This document shows positions 21,145-31,832 of a stretch of 64,000 nucleotides of DNA, one piece after another; position 1 is the stretch's first letter, and each line of letters starts with the position of its first letter. The position numbers were made by a program, and so were the translations under genes. The stretch comes from Rhodospirillales bacterium. GTDB lineage: Bacteria > Pseudomonadota > Alphaproteobacteria > Kiloniellales > JACOMY01. The stretch covers positions 1 to 64,000 of the forward strand of contig JACOMY010000005.1 in NCBI GenBank assembly GCA_014324045.1, written 5' to 3'. The notes beneath the pieces are model-generated. The model was given only the letters and a program-made list of their open reading frames with translations. It did no database searches and was not told the DNA's origin.

Positions 21145-22308
21145 ATGCAGGCTGCTTCTTCTCCTCTTTCTGCCCGTTCCATTTTACCGTCGGCCAAGCC
21201 ACGTCTGATCGGCAACGAGATCTATCGCGACTCCAGCTATGGCAGCCGGCATCCCCTGGCAATTCCACGAGTCTCGCTCACTTTGGATCTCATAGCCGCG
21301 CTGGGGTGGATCGAAGAGGGCCACTATCTGGACTGTGCGCAAGCGGAGGTTGCCCAGTTGCGGCGTTTCCACGATCCGGACTATCTGGAGGCGCTGCAGC
21401 GCGCCGAGCGCCTAGGCGGGCTTTCCGTCGAAGACAAAGAGCGTTACCGCATCGGTCGCGACGGCAATCCTATCTTCAAAGAGGTCTTTGCGCGGCCGGC
21501 AACGGCCTGCGGCGCTTCGCTGGCAGCGGCCCAACTGGTTGCCGAGAGCGGCATCGTCTTCAGCCCCGCCGGCGGCACGCACCACGGCCGTCCCGATCGG
21601 GCCAGCGGCTTTTGCTATCTGAACGACCCGGTCCTGGCGATCCTGGCATTGTTGGATCGCAGTGTAGCGCCGATCTTCTATCTGGACATCGACGCCCATC
21701 ACGGCGACGGGGTACAGGATGCCTTTGCCGAGGACCCGCGGGTCTGGACCGTCTCGCTGCACGAGTCCGGCCGCTGGCCGCATCGTCCGCCGGCCGCGGC
21801 CGGCGGGCTGGAGGACCGCGGCGGCGGCCAGGCGCGTAACCTGCCGCTGCCCCGCGGCTTCAACGATTCGGAGATGGAGTTCCTGCTTGAGGCTGCCGTC
21901 CTGCCGCTGATCGAGCGGGTTGAGCCGGCAGCTCTGGTTCTGCAATGCGGAGTCGACGGCCTGGCAGACGATCCCATGAGCAAGCTGTCGCTGTCCAACC
22001 GGGGCATTTGGCAGGCGGTGGCCGCGGTTCGGGGGCTGGCGCCCCGCCTGATCGTCTTGGGGGGTGGCGGCTACAATCCCTGGTCCTTGGCGCGGGCCTG
22101 GGCCGGCATCTGGGGATGCTTGACCGGGCGGGCGATTCCGGAGAGGTTGGGGGAGAGGGCGCGTGCCCTGCTGGAGGGTGTTACTTGGCACCACAGTTGG
22201 GGACGCGATCCCAAGACGCGCTGGCTCGAAGAGTTAGCCGATCCCCCCAACCGCGGACCGCTGAGCGAGGCGGTGCGCGCCTTGCCGAAGGCGGTTCTGG
22301 CCCCATGA
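21145..22308 (+). CDS. histone deacetylase superfamily / acetoin utilization-like protein
   Basis: GGTHHGRPDRASGFCYLNDPVLAI, YLDIDAHHGDGVQDAF, LQCGVDGLADDPMSKLSLSNRG, LGGGGYNPWSLARAW. Confidence 0.92.
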   Translation: MQAASSPLSARSILPSAKPRLIGNEIYRDSSYGSRHPLAIPRVSLTLDLIAALGWIEEGHYLDCAQAEVAQLRRFHDPDYLEALQRAERLGGLSVEDKERYRIGRDGNPIFKEVFARPATACGASLAAAQLVAESGIVFSPAGGTHHGRPDRASGFCYLNDPVLAILALLDRSVAPIFYLDIDAHHGDGVQDAFAEDPRVWTVSLHESGRWPHRPPAAAGGLEDRGGGQARNLPLPRGFNDSEMEFLLEAAVLPLIERVEPAALVLQCGVDGLADDPMSKLSLSNRGIWQAVAAVRGLAPRLIVLGGGGYNPWSLARAWAGIWGCLTGRAIPERLGERARALLEGVTWHHSWGRDPKTRWLEELADPPNRGPLSEAVRALPKAVLAP

Positions 22309-22760
22309 TCCGTTTTGTTGTCCTATTGCTTCTGGCCGGCTTTGTCGTCCGAACCGCCGTGGCGGTCGAGTTCGCGCGCAGTCAGCTGGTCATCGCCACG
22401 CAGGACGGTGCGCGGCATGAGATTGCAGTTGAGTTAGCCGAGACCGACGAACAGCTTATGCAAGGCCTGATGTTCCGCGAGAACCTCGCCCTCGACAAGG
22501 GCATGCTGTTTCTCTATCCGGCCGACCGCATTCCACAGATGTGGATGCGCAACACCCCGATCCCCTTGGACATGCTGTTCTTGAGCGGGGACGGAGAAGT
22601 CCTGGCCACGGCCAACAACGCGGTGCCGTATTCGGAGGCGATCATTTCGCCTGGCATTCCGGCCGCCGCCGTGCTGGAACTGAACGGCGAGGCCATCGAG
22701 GTTTTGGGTATCGAGCCGGGCGACCGGGTCGAGCACCCGCGGCTTTCGAGAGGCCAGTAA
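22305..22760 (+). CDS. DUF192 domain-containing protein
   Basis: Signal-like N-terminus; QGLMFRENLALDKGMLFLYPADRIPQMWMRNTPIPLDMLFL. Confidence 0.9.
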   Translation: MIRFVVLLLLAGFVVRTAVAVEFARSQLVIATQDGARHEIAVELAETDEQLMQGLMFRENLALDKGMLFLYPADRIPQMWMRNTPIPLDMLFLSGDGEVLATANNAVPYSEAIISPGIPAAAVLELNGEAIEVLGIEPGDRVEHPRLSRGQ

Positions 22761-22824
22761 CAAGACGTTTGCGCGTTCCCTGCGACTGGCGGATCTCCGT
22801 CTGCGGTAGCTCCATCGAGCATGC

Positions 22825-23391
22825 TCAGTCCTTCGCTCGCTCGACGTAGCTGCCGTTGGCAGTCGAAATCACCACGCGGGTGCCGACGCCGATGTGGGGC
22901 GGCACCATGGTGCGCGCGCCGTTATCCAGCACCGCCGGCTTGAAGGACGAGCTGACCGTCTGTCCCTTGATCACCGGCTCGGTCTCGGTGACCTCCAGGG
23001 TCACCCGCGCGGGCAGTTCGATGCTGACTGGGACGCCTTCGTGGGTGCGTATGCTGCATATCATGCCGTCTTGCAGAAACACGGCCTGCTCGCCGACAAT
23101 GTCCTTCGCAACGCTCAGCTGCTCGTAGGTCTCGCTGTTCATGAAGGCGAAGCTGTCGCCTTCGTCGTAGAGATACTGGAAGTCGCCCTCGTCGATGAAA
23201 GCGCGCTCCACCTGCTCTTGGGTGCGGTAGCGTTCCGTTACCTTGACCCCGTCGGAGAGGCGGCGCATCTCGACCTGCGTGACCGGGGTGCCTTTGCCCG
23301 GCTGGATGTTGTCGGCCTTGAGGATGGCATAGAGCTTGCCGCCGACCTCGACGACATTACCCGTGCGCAACTGGTTGGCGTTGACCTTCAC
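22825..23391 (-). CDS. efp: elongation factor P
   Basis: [45 protein letters not shown]... full-length EF-P with lysine-containing PGKGTP loop. Confidence 0.95.
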   Translation of the reverse strand: MKVNANQLRTGNVVEVGGKLYAILKADNIQPGKGTPVTQVEMRRLSDGVKVTERYRTQEQVERAFIDEGDFQYLYDEGDSFAFMNSETYEQLSVAKDIVGEQAVFLQDGMICSIRTHEGVPVSIELPARVTLEVTETEPVIKGQTVSSSFKPAVLDNGARTMVPPHIGVGTRVVISTANGSYVERAKD

Positions 23392-23500
23392 GAGGGGAAG
23401 ATCCTTTCGATGTTCCTAGATTGCGGCTGTCCGATGGACGGTCTTAGCAGCTTGACCCGACAGCGCCAAGGGGGCGCCGCCGCGGAGGGGCTTGCGTGTC

Positions 23501-24544
23501 ATGGATAAGGCGGATTTACTCTGGTGGGCACCGGAGCATTATGCCCGGCGACGCCCGCGCCTGCTAAAGCGTCAGCGAGCCTTGGCGGCGCTCAGAAGCT
23601 TCTTCGCGGCACGGGATTTCGTGGAGGTTGAAACCCCTACGCTGCAGATCTCGCCGGGCCTGGAGCCGCATTTGCAAGCCTTCGAAACCAGCCTGGCCGC
23701 CCCTGACGGTCGCCGTCGGCGGCGTTATCTGCACACCTCGCCAGAGTTCACCTGCAAGAAGCTTTTGGCAGCAGGTGAGCGGCGGCTCTTCACCCTGGCC
23801 AGGGTCTTTCGTAACGGCGAAGCTGCTGCCACGCATCACCCGGAGTTCACCCTGCTGGAGTGGTATCGGGCCGAGCCCGACCTTACGCGGATTATGGAGG
23901 ACTGCATCGGTCTGTTGCGCTGCTTGGCCGAAGCCTTGGAGATACCGGCTCTCACCTGGCAGGGACGGAACATCGATCCCTTCCAGCCGTTCGAGCGCCT
24001 CTCCGTCCAAGAAGCCTTCGAGCATTATGCCGGCATCGATCTTCTCGCCACGGTACCCGATCCTTTGGCCCCCAATACCGCCTATCTCCGCCAGGCTGCC
24101 AGACGGATCGGTATTCGTGTCGCTGACGACGATTCCTGGGCCGACTTGGTGACCAAGATTCAGTTGGACTGCATTGAGCTTAATCTGGGGACCGAGCGAG
24201 CCACCTTTCTAACCGATTACCCGCTTCCCTTGGCCGCGCTTGCCCGCCCTAATCCCGCCGATCCCCGTCTGGCGGAACGCTTCGAACTCTATGTCGGCGG
24301 TCTGGAGTTAGCCAATGCCTTTGGCGAACTCAACGATCCGGTGGAGCAACGCCGGCGCTTCGAGGCCGATATGGAACTAAAGGAGAGGCTCTACGGCGAG
24401 CGCTATCCGATTGACGAGGATTTCTTGAAAGCTCTCCCCTTTATGCCACCGGCCTGCGGCATCGCCTTGGGGATCGACCGCTTGGCGATGCTCATGACCG
24501 GCGCAGACACGATAGAAGAGGTGCTCTGGGCACCTGTGCGGTGA
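23501..24544 (+). CDS. epmA: EF-P lysine aminoacylase EpmA (GenX/PoxA)
   Basis: Class II LysRS-like: FVEVETPTLQISPGLEPHLQAFET, RRRRYLHTSPEFTCKKLLAAGERRLFTLARVFRNGE, C-terminal GIALGIDRLAMLMTGA. Confidence 0.93.
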   Translation: MDKADLLWWAPEHYARRRPRLLKRQRALAALRSFFAARDFVEVETPTLQISPGLEPHLQAFETSLAAPDGRRRRRYLHTSPEFTCKKLLAAGERRLFTLARVFRNGEAAATHHPEFTLLEWYRAEPDLTRIMEDCIGLLRCLAEALEIPALTWQGRNIDPFQPFERLSVQEAFEHYAGIDLLATVPDPLAPNTAYLRQAARRIGIRVADDDSWADLVTKIQLDCIELNLGTERATFLTDYPLPLAALARPNPADPRLAERFELYVGGLELANAFGELNDPVEQRRRFEADMELKERLYGERYPIDEDFLKALPFMPPACGIALGIDRLAMLMTGADTIEEVLWAPVR

Positions 24545-24679
24545 ACCGGAGACCCCCAGCCCTTTCAGCATGGCACCGGCCGGTAACTGCTCGTTCCCCG
24601 GTGTCGAGTGTCGTCAGGTAAAACTTTGGCCTTGTGTGGCTCCCTTCAAAGGAGGAACCACGACGGGCGAACAGAGCGC

Positions 24680-25783
24680 CTAATCCAGGCGGCTGACGGC
24701 ATAGCTTGAGCGGGCTAGCCATTCGGGATGCGGCTCTACACCCCAGCCCGGACGATCACTTACCTCTGCCTTGCCTTCCACGATACCATAAGGGTCCTCC
24801 AGGAACAGCCCCTCCTGCCAAGGATAGTAGTCGCGCCCCTCGATGGAGAACTCCAGGTACTTGCCGGCGTTCGGCAGTGCCCGCAGCAGATGCATGGTGA
24901 AGAGGGTCACCAGCGAAAGGTTGGCGCAGTGCGGCGTGACCGGCAGCCCGGCGGCCTCCGCCATTTGGGCGACGCGCAGGGTACGGCATACTCCGCCCAG
25001 ATAGCAGATGTCCGGTTGCACGATGTCCACGGCCCGCATGTCGATCATGCGGCGCCAGATCGTTAAGTCGCAATCCTGCTCGCCGCCGGTGACGTCGATG
25101 TCGAGGGCCTCGGTAACCTGCTTAGTCTGCTCCAATTCCCAATAGGGGCAGGGCTCTTCGTAATGCACCATGCCGTGATCTTGCATCAGATACCCGATCT
25201 CGATTGCGCGCTGTGGGGTGAAGCAGGAGTTAGCGTCTGCCATTAGGTCTACCCCGTCTCCTAAGGCCTTGCGGACGGTCGGGACGATGGCTTCGCTGCG
25301 GCCCGGCCATTCGTCTCGATTGCGCCCGACCTCGGCGCCGACCCGGAATTTGAAGGCGTCGAAGCCTTGCGTGTCGCGCAGGGCCTTGAAACGCTCGGCC
25401 TCCTGCTCTGGCGTGATGTGGCGCTGCATGGAGGAGGCATAGGCCCTGATCGGTCCCGGCGATCCGCCGAGCAGACTGGCGACCGGTTTCCCCACCTGCT
25501 TGCCGCGGAGATCCCAGATTGCCGTATCCAGGCCGGCCAGCGCCCGGCAGAGGTAGGAGCCCGGGAACTTGTGCTCTCGCTCGGTAATCAGGTCCAGATG
25601 GCCGTCCAGGTCGGCAATCTCGACGCCCAGAGACCAAGGCGCTACCTGGCGATGGAGCACGGTCGAGGCGATATCGGCGTTGTAGGTGGATACCTGCCCC
25701 CAACCACTGGCACCGGTTTCGTCGGTAATCCTGACGAAGCCGACATACCGGTTGCAAAAGGTCTCAATGCTGTGCAGCTGCAT
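24680..25783 (-). CDS. mandelate racemase/muconate lactonizing enzyme (enolase superfamily)
   Basis: FKFRVGAEVGRNRDEW, DLMADANSCFTPQRAIEIG, HYEEPCPYWELEQTKQV, VDIVQPDICYLGG. Confidence 0.9.
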   Translation of the reverse strand: MQLHSIETFCNRYVGFVRITDETGASGWGQVSTYNADIASTVLHRQVAPWSLGVEIADLDGHLDLITEREHKFPGSYLCRALAGLDTAIWDLRGKQVGKPVASLLGGSPGPIRAYASSMQRHITPEQEAERFKALRDTQGFDAFKFRVGAEVGRNRDEWPGRSEAIVPTVRKALGDGVDLMADANSCFTPQRAIEIGYLMQDHGMVHYEEPCPYWELEQTKQVTEALDIDVTGGEQDCDLTIWRRMIDMRAVDIVQPDICYLGGVCRTLRVAQMAEAAGLPVTPHCANLSLVTLFTMHLLRALPNAGKYLEFSIEGRDYYPWQEGLFLEDPYGIVEGKAEVSDRPGWGVEPHPEWLARSSYAVSRLD

Positions 25784-25809
25784 GGTCGATCTCCCAACGG
25801 TGCTGCGGT

Positions 25810-27426
25810 TTAGGCGGCATCTTCGAGAATAAGGCTGGCGCCCTTGTGCCCGATCATCATTGAGGGGGCGTTGATGTTGCCCGAAGGAATCAGAGGCATA
25901 ATCGAGGCATCGATGACGCGCAGGCCCTCGAGCCCGTGAACCTTGAGGCGTGGGTCTACGACCGCGCGTGCCGGCCCGGGCCCCATCGCGCAGGTTCCGC
26001 AGGGGTGATAGATGGTCTTGGCGTTCTCACGGACATACTGGGTTAGGATCGTTTCGTCCTCGACCTCGGAGCCAGGTTTGACCTGGCGTCGGATGATCGC
26101 TTTCATGGCCTTGCCGGCCGCGATTCGGCGAAGGATGCGCGCCGAGGCCACCAACTCCGAGAGATCCTCTCGGTCCGTGAGATAGTTTGGCTGTATCTTG
26201 GGGACGGCCCAAGGATCGGCTGCCGCGAGCGCAATGGTCCCTCGGCTCCTGGGGTGGCAGTTGGAGGCACCCAGTAGAAAGCCGGAGAAAGGATCGGGCT
26301 GCATCATGGGGCGCGTGCCCTGGGGCACAGTCGTATAGCTCAGCGGTGAGAAATAGAGCTGCAGATTGGGGCGGTTGCGGGTTGCATCGCTGTGTACGAA
26401 ACCGCCGGCCTGATTGACGCTCAACGACAGAGGGCCGTCGCAGCGAAGAAGATAGCGTAAGACGCTTTCGGCGCGACCGCGCCAAGAGCGCAGCACGTCG
26501 TTCAGGGTAGGCTGGGTTGCTTCGTAATAGAGATCGTAGCCTATGTGGTCTTGCAGATTCTGTCCCACCTCCGGGCTGTCAAGCAAGACCTCAATGCCGT
26601 GCGCGCGCAGAAGGGCGCCGGGACCGATGCCGGAGAGCTGGAGGAGTTGCGGGCTGTTGACGGCGCCAGCCGCCAGAATAACCTCGCGCCGCGCCTTGAG
26701 TGCGGTGGCCTTGCCGCGGCGGTGGAGGCGAATACCTGTGGCCTTGCGGCCGTCGAACAGGACCTGCAAGACGCGCGCCTTGGTCAGCACCCGCAGATTC
26801 TTGCGCCGCATCGCGGGATGCAGGAAGGCGGTTGCCGCCGAACAGCGGTAGCCGCCTCGCGTCGTCAACTGATAGATTCCCAGACCGTTCTGTCGCACGC
26901 CGTTGAAGTCCGGGTTCATGGCAAGCCCAGCTTCCTTGCCGGCGGCCAGAAAGGCGTTGCAGAGAGGATGAACCTGATGGGCGGTGCTGGTGACCGTCAG
27001 GGGGCCGCCTTGGCCGCGCAGCGCATCGGCACCGGCCAGATTGTCCTCCATCTGCTTGAAATGCGGAAGCAGATCTTGAAAGCCCCATCCCGGATTGCCC
27101 AGATCGCGCCAGCCATCGTAGTCCTCTGCCTGACCGCGGATGAAGACCATTGCATTGATGGAACTGGATCCACCCAGGACCTTACCACGCGGCCAGTAGG
27201 CCGGCTGACCGTCGGTCCCAGGCACTGGTTCCGTTTTGTATTTCCAGTTGAGGCCATCGTGATAGAAGGCTTTGCCGTAGCCAATGGGTATGCGCACCCA
27301 GAGATGGCGGTCGCTGCCGCCTGCCTCCAGGACAACGACGGAGAACCGCCCATCCGCGCTGAGGCGATCGGCCAGAACGCAGCCGGCGGAACCGGCGCCG
27401 ACGATAATGTAGTCCGCTTCCTCCAT
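25810..27426 (-). CDS. GMC family FAD-dependent oxidoreductase (choline dehydrogenase-like)
   Basis: DYIIVGAGSAGCVLADRLSADG, GKVLGGSSSINAMVFIRG, C-terminal YHPCGTCAMG...VIDASIMPLIPSGNINAPSMMIG. Confidence 0.95.
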   Translation of the reverse strand: MEEADYIIVGAGSAGCVLADRLSADGRFSVVVLEAGGSDRHLWVRIPIGYGKAFYHDGLNWKYKTEPVPGTDGQPAYWPRGKVLGGSSSINAMVFIRGQAEDYDGWRDLGNPGWGFQDLLPHFKQMEDNLAGADALRGQGGPLTVTSTAHQVHPLCNAFLAAGKEAGLAMNPDFNGVRQNGLGIYQLTTRGGYRCSAATAFLHPAMRRKNLRVLTKARVLQVLFDGRKATGIRLHRRGKATALKARREVILAAGAVNSPQLLQLSGIGPGALLRAHGIEVLLDSPEVGQNLQDHIGYDLYYEATQPTLNDVLRSWRGRAESVLRYLLRCDGPLSLSVNQAGGFVHSDATRNRPNLQLYFSPLSYTTVPQGTRPMMQPDPFSGFLLGASNCHPRSRGTIALAAADPWAVPKIQPNYLTDREDLSELVASARILRRIAAGKAMKAIIRRQVKPGSEVEDETILTQYVRENAKTIYHPCGTCAMGPGPARAVVDPRLKVHGLEGLRVIDASIMPLIPSGNINAPSMMIGHKGASLILEDAA

Positions 27427-27945
27427 GGCCGCGCGTCTCCCAAAGCGGTCCCCTAGAAAGAAAATAAAAGCGAGATTCCCTCGCTTGCGGAAGGGTCAAT
27501 TTTGCGCCTTTGCGCCGACGATCTGTTCGTTTGGCTGCGTTCCAGCCCAGCCCTTAGCCCGGATATCTCATAAGAGACAGGTGTATCGCAGCTTTGAATA
27601 TGATAAGCTTTTTCGTCGAGAGGGTGTTAATCGGACACAGAGGAAGTCCCCGTTGCCGATAGCGTTTGGTGGCACTGACCCATAAGACACCTGCTCCTTA
27701 ACTTAACAGCGAAAAAATAATGCTATCCATGCTGGATCTTGAGGGATGAGGTTGCCTGCGGCGGCGCGCGAAGGGGCGTCGCAAGGCCGGCGGATAAGCA
27801 GTGGCTGCTCAAGCAATCGGAAGGAAGTTATAGGGCAAAATTCTGGAAATTGCGGGCAGGCATGGGCTGCGTCGGCACAAGCGGCAAGAATTTCGCAATC
27901 GGCGTCGTTGCCAAGTCCCTCGCCTAGAATTCTCTCAGACGAAGG

Positions 27946-29550
27946 TTAAGAAGTGCTACCGAGTGCGTGAGCTTCCGTCAATTGCTGTTGCACAGCGTCG
28001 TCGTCCAGAAGCGCGCACTCTGCCAAGGCTTTCAGGTACGTTCGATCGGAAGAGCCCTCTTGCCCACGCGGTAGGCTGTCGAGGAAGACAATCTGCTCCG
28101 GCGCTTTGAACCCAATGTGCGAACGGGTGAAGGCGATCAAGTCTTGCTCGGTCGGTGGCTCGGTGTCGGGTTCAAGTGCGACGTAGGCTTGCACCTTCTC
28201 GCCCCGGGCCAAGTCGCGCACGCCCACCACGCCGGCCGCGGCGACGCCGGGAAACTGCATCAACACTTTTTCGATCTCGTCCGGCACGATGTTGGGATTG
28301 TCGTGCACGACCAAGTTGCTCTTGGGACCGGCGTGCCACAGGCAGCCTGAGGCATCGAAGGTCATGAGGTCGCCGCTGTCGATCCAGCCTTCCAGCCCCA
28401 GTGGCGTGAAGGCCTCATCGGACTGCCAATAGCCAGGCGAGAGGCTGCCGGATTTGAGCCAAAGACGTCCGACGCTGTCAGGCGGCAGGGCGATGCCGGC
28501 GGGATCGCGGATTTCCGCTTCCACGCCGGGCAGGAGCGTGCCGATGGAGCCGGCGGCGCGCGCCTGCGGCCCCGCGTTCAGGGTGACTGGGCCGGTCTCC
28601 GTCAGGGCGTAGTGCTCGCGCAGCAGCTGGCCGGTTGTTTCCTCGAAGCGGCGACGCAGGGCGAGCGGCGCCTTATCGCCGCCGCAAGTCAGCAACCGGA
28701 TCGAAGCGAAGTCCTTGGCAACAGCATCGTGGTCGCGGATCAGGCGATAGAGTACCGCCGGCAAGAGGTAGGCGACCGTCGGCTGTTCGGCACGCAGCAG
28801 CGGCAGGATCTCGTCGGGGTCGTTGTTACGGGCGATGGCGACGCGGGCGCCGCTGGTCAGTGCTGCCAGAGACTGTGTCAGCCCGGCGATGTGGGCGATG
28901 GACCCGCTCGCCAAGACCACGTCCTCCGGCGTCAGGCCGAAGCCTGCCGCTAGGGAGGCCGAATTCCAGCCTAGGCTGCCGATGGAGTGGGTAATGCCGT
29001 CGATGTGGCCGGCGGCGTCGCGGGTGAAGAAGATGGCGGCCAGAGAGTTGGCCAGGCGTGGCGGGAAGATTGCGGTCTCGGGCTCTTTCTCCAGTAGGCT
29101 ATCGAAGCTGGTACCGCTGAGCGCGCCTTGGCCGAAGGCAATAATGCCGAACGGCAGCTTGCTAGCCTGTCGACTGGCTGCAATGTCGGCAGCGCGTTCG
29201 CGGTTGGCCAGCAGGATGGAGGCGCCGCTGACGGCCAAGACCTCGTCAATGTCTTCGGGACGTGAGCGGTAAGCCAAGGGAGTAGCGACCAGGCCAGCCT
29301 TGATGCAGGCCAGATAGAATACGATCACGCCGCAGCGATTGTGCATCAAGGTGGCGGCGCGATCGCCGGGCTTGAGGCCCAGATCGAGGAGGTTGCCGGC
29401 CAGGCGGCCGCTGTCGTCTTCCAGCTCCTGCCAGGTCCAGCTGGTTTCCAGCGAGATCAGAGCGGTGGCGTCCGGATCTCCGGCAAGGCCCTGCTCTAGG
29501 ATCCGGTTCAGATCGACGGGGCTCGCCAAAGGGGGGCCGGCCAGCGGCAT
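27946..29550 (-). CDS. AMP-binding acyl-CoA synthetase family protein
   Basis: GDRAATLMHNRCGVIVFYLACIKAG, YALTETGPVTLN, GWIDSGDLMTFDASGCLWHAGPKSNLVVHDNPNIVPDEIE. Confidence 0.88.
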   Translation of the reverse strand: MPLAGPPLASPVDLNRILEQGLAGDPDATALISLETSWTWQELEDDSGRLAGNLLDLGLKPGDRAATLMHNRCGVIVFYLACIKAGLVATPLAYRSRPEDIDEVLAVSGASILLANRERAADIAASRQASKLPFGIIAFGQGALSGTSFDSLLEKEPETAIFPPRLANSLAAIFFTRDAAGHIDGITHSIGSLGWNSASLAAGFGLTPEDVVLASGSIAHIAGLTQSLAALTSGARVAIARNNDPDEILPLLRAEQPTVAYLLPAVLYRLIRDHDAVAKDFASIRLLTCGGDKAPLALRRRFEETTGQLLREHYALTETGPVTLNAGPQARAAGSIGTLLPGVEAEIRDPAGIALPPDSVGRLWLKSGSLSPGYWQSDEAFTPLGLEGWIDSGDLMTFDASGCLWHAGPKSNLVVHDNPNIVPDEIEKVLMQFPGVAAAGVVGVRDLARGEKVQAYVALEPDTEPPTEQDLIAFTRSHIGFKAPEQIVFLDSLPRGQEGSSDRTYLKALAECALLDDDAVQQQLTEAHALGSTS

Positions 29551-29969
29551 CGCTTTCCTCCTTAGAACGGCAGCAGAGTGTAGCTGCTCGTTACGCGCTT
29601 GCCCACCGTCGCTTCGGTCTGGTCGTCAGGACGTCCGGTCGAAGGACTCGCGGGCATAGATCTGGATCGCCGCGATCGAGACCGGTGCCGTGGTATGCCC
29701 GGCCATGGAAGCCTTGCCGTAAAGCCGCTTGCACCGACCTTTCGATCAGCCCTAGGATGTGCCTGCATTCTACATCGAAGATCCCGATGGTTGTCTCTAT
29801 GTTCTTTGCCGAAGAATAGTGATTTCTGTTGCTATTGTGCAGCGGTGTGACTCAACTACCGCCAATGGCTGCTCTGCGCCTGGAAGCGCGGGTCTTTATC
29901 ATTGAAAGCGCCTAGTAAAGAAGAGTTCACGAACGCCGTCTGTCGGCCTTTGCACTCTGCATTAAGGTC

Positions 29970-31832
29970 TTGACCCCCATGTTTGCCTGTTTCGAGTCCC
30001 TGATCGATCCCTACCCGCCGCGCGCGCCGGTGACGCCGCCGGCAAAATTCTGGCCCTTCTGCTGGCACTACAGCAGGGGGATCGGGCCGGCACTCTCCGT
30101 AATGGCCGTGACCGCCGCCGTGATCGGTTTGGGGGAGGCCTACATCTACGCCCTTATGGGCAACGTGATCGACTGGTTAGCCTCGGCCGACAAGGAGAAC
30201 TTCCTGGAGACCGAGGGCGGTCACCTGATCTTCATGGGCGTCTTCGTGCTTGTGGTGTTGCCCTTGTTCGTTCTGCTCAACAACATGATCGTGCATCAGA
30301 CCCTCATGGGTAACTATCCCATGCTCGTCCGCTGGCTGGCCCACCGTCAGATCTTGGCGCAGAGCGCTTCCTTCTTCGCCGACGAGTTCGCCGGGCGGGT
30401 GGCCACCAGGGTAATGCAGACCTCCTTGGCGGTGCGCGAAACGGTTATGCGGCTGTTCGACATCGCGGTCTATGTCGGCTCCTATTTCCTTGGCATGTTG
30501 CTGGTGACCGGCAGTGCGGATGTTTGGCTGATGCTGCCCATGGTCGGCTGGCTGATCGCCTACGTTTTTCTGCTGCGTTACTTCGTGCCGCGGCTCACGC
30601 GGATTTCGCAGCAGCAGGCCGATGCACGCTCGTTGCTGACCGGGCGGATCGTCGACAGCTACACCAACATCCTGACCGTGAAGCTCTTCAGCCACGCCCG
30701 CCGCGAAGAGGACTACGCGAAGGACGCGCTGGAGGGCTTGATGGAGACGGTGCACAGCCAGATGCGGCTGGTCACCCGTCTCAACCTGTCGCTCTACTGC
30801 CTAAACGCGCTGCTGCTCGCCACCGTCGGCGGTCTGGCGATCCATTTCTGGCTTCGGGATGCGGTCTCGGTGGGGGCTGCGGCGCTTTCGATCGGCCTGG
30901 TCTTGAGGCTCTCCGGTCTGGCGCAGTGGGTCATGTGGGAGGTCGCCGAGCTTTTCGAGAACATCGGGATCGTGATGGACGGCAAGGAGATGCTGGCCAA
31001 ACCGGTCAGCGTTACGGACCGTCCGGACGCCGAGGCCTTGCACGTCAAGCGCGGAGAGATCGCCTTCGAGCGCATCCGCTTTCACTACGGCAAGGAAGGC
31101 GGCGTGATCGAGGACCTGAGCCTGACGGTGAAGGCCGGGGAAAAGGTGGGCCTGGTCGGCCGCTCGGGCGCCGGCAAGACCACACTGGTGAGCCTGCTGT
31201 TACGCCTGCACGATCTGGAGGGCGGCCGCATCGCGCTCGATGGCAAGGATATTGCGGGCGTCACGCAAGAATCCTTGCGGGCTTGCATCGGCGTCGTGCC
31301 TCAGGATACGGCCTTACTGCACCGCTCCGTCTTCGACAACATTGCCTACGGTCGGCCGGACGCCACCCCGGAGGAGGTGCGGGAGGCCGCGCGCCGGGCC
31401 AAGGCCGATGCCTTCATCGCCGGGCTAAAGGATCTCAAGGGCCGCCAAGGCTATGACGCAGAAGTGGGCGAGCGCGGTGTGAAGCTGTCCGGCGGTCAGC
31501 GGCAAAGAATCGCAATTGCCCGTGTATTCTTGAAGGATGCACCGATCCTGCTGTTGGACGAAGCCACCTCCGCACTCGATTCCGAGGTGGAGGCGGCAAT
31601 CCGGGACAGCCTCTTGAACCTGATGGAGGGCAAGACGGTAATCGTCATCGCCCATCGCCTTTCCACCATCGCCGCCCTCGACCGACTGGTGGTGATGGAC
31701 CGAGGGCGTATCGTGGAGCAAGGCAGACACGAAGACTTAATTGCGTGTGACGGCCTCTACGCGCGCCTTTGGAAGCATCAGTCGGGTGGCTTCTTGCCCA
31801 GCGTCGGCGAAGGCACGGCAGCGGCCGAATAG
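29970..31832 (+). CDS. ABC transporter, fused permease/ATP-binding (exporter type)
   Basis: N-terminal TM domain; Walker A GRSGAGKTT, signature LSGGQRQRIAIAR, Walker B ILLLDEATSALD. Confidence 0.93.
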   Translation: MTPMFACFESLIDPYPPRAPVTPPAKFWPFCWHYSRGIGPALSVMAVTAAVIGLGEAYIYALMGNVIDWLASADKENFLETEGGHLIFMGVFVLVVLPLFVLLNNMIVHQTLMGNYPMLVRWLAHRQILAQSASFFADEFAGRVATRVMQTSLAVRETVMRLFDIAVYVGSYFLGMLLVTGSADVWLMLPMVGWLIAYVFLLRYFVPRLTRISQQQADARSLLTGRIVDSYTNILTVKLFSHARREEDYAKDALEGLMETVHSQMRLVTRLNLSLYCLNALLLATVGGLAIHFWLRDAVSVGAAALSIGLVLRLSGLAQWVMWEVAELFENIGIVMDGKEMLAKPVSVTDRPDAEALHVKRGEIAFERIRFHYGKEGGVIEDLSLTVKAGEKVGLVGRSGAGKTTLVSLLLRLHDLEGGRIALDGKDIAGVTQESLRACIGVVPQDTALLHRSVFDNIAYGRPDATPEEVREAARRAKADAFIAGLKDLKGRQGYDAEVGERGVKLSGGQRQRIAIARVFLKDAPILLLDEATSALDSEVEAAIRDSLLNLMEGKTVIVIAHRLSTIAALDRLVVMDRGRIVEQGRHEDLIACDGLYARLWKHQSGGFLPSVGEGTAAAE

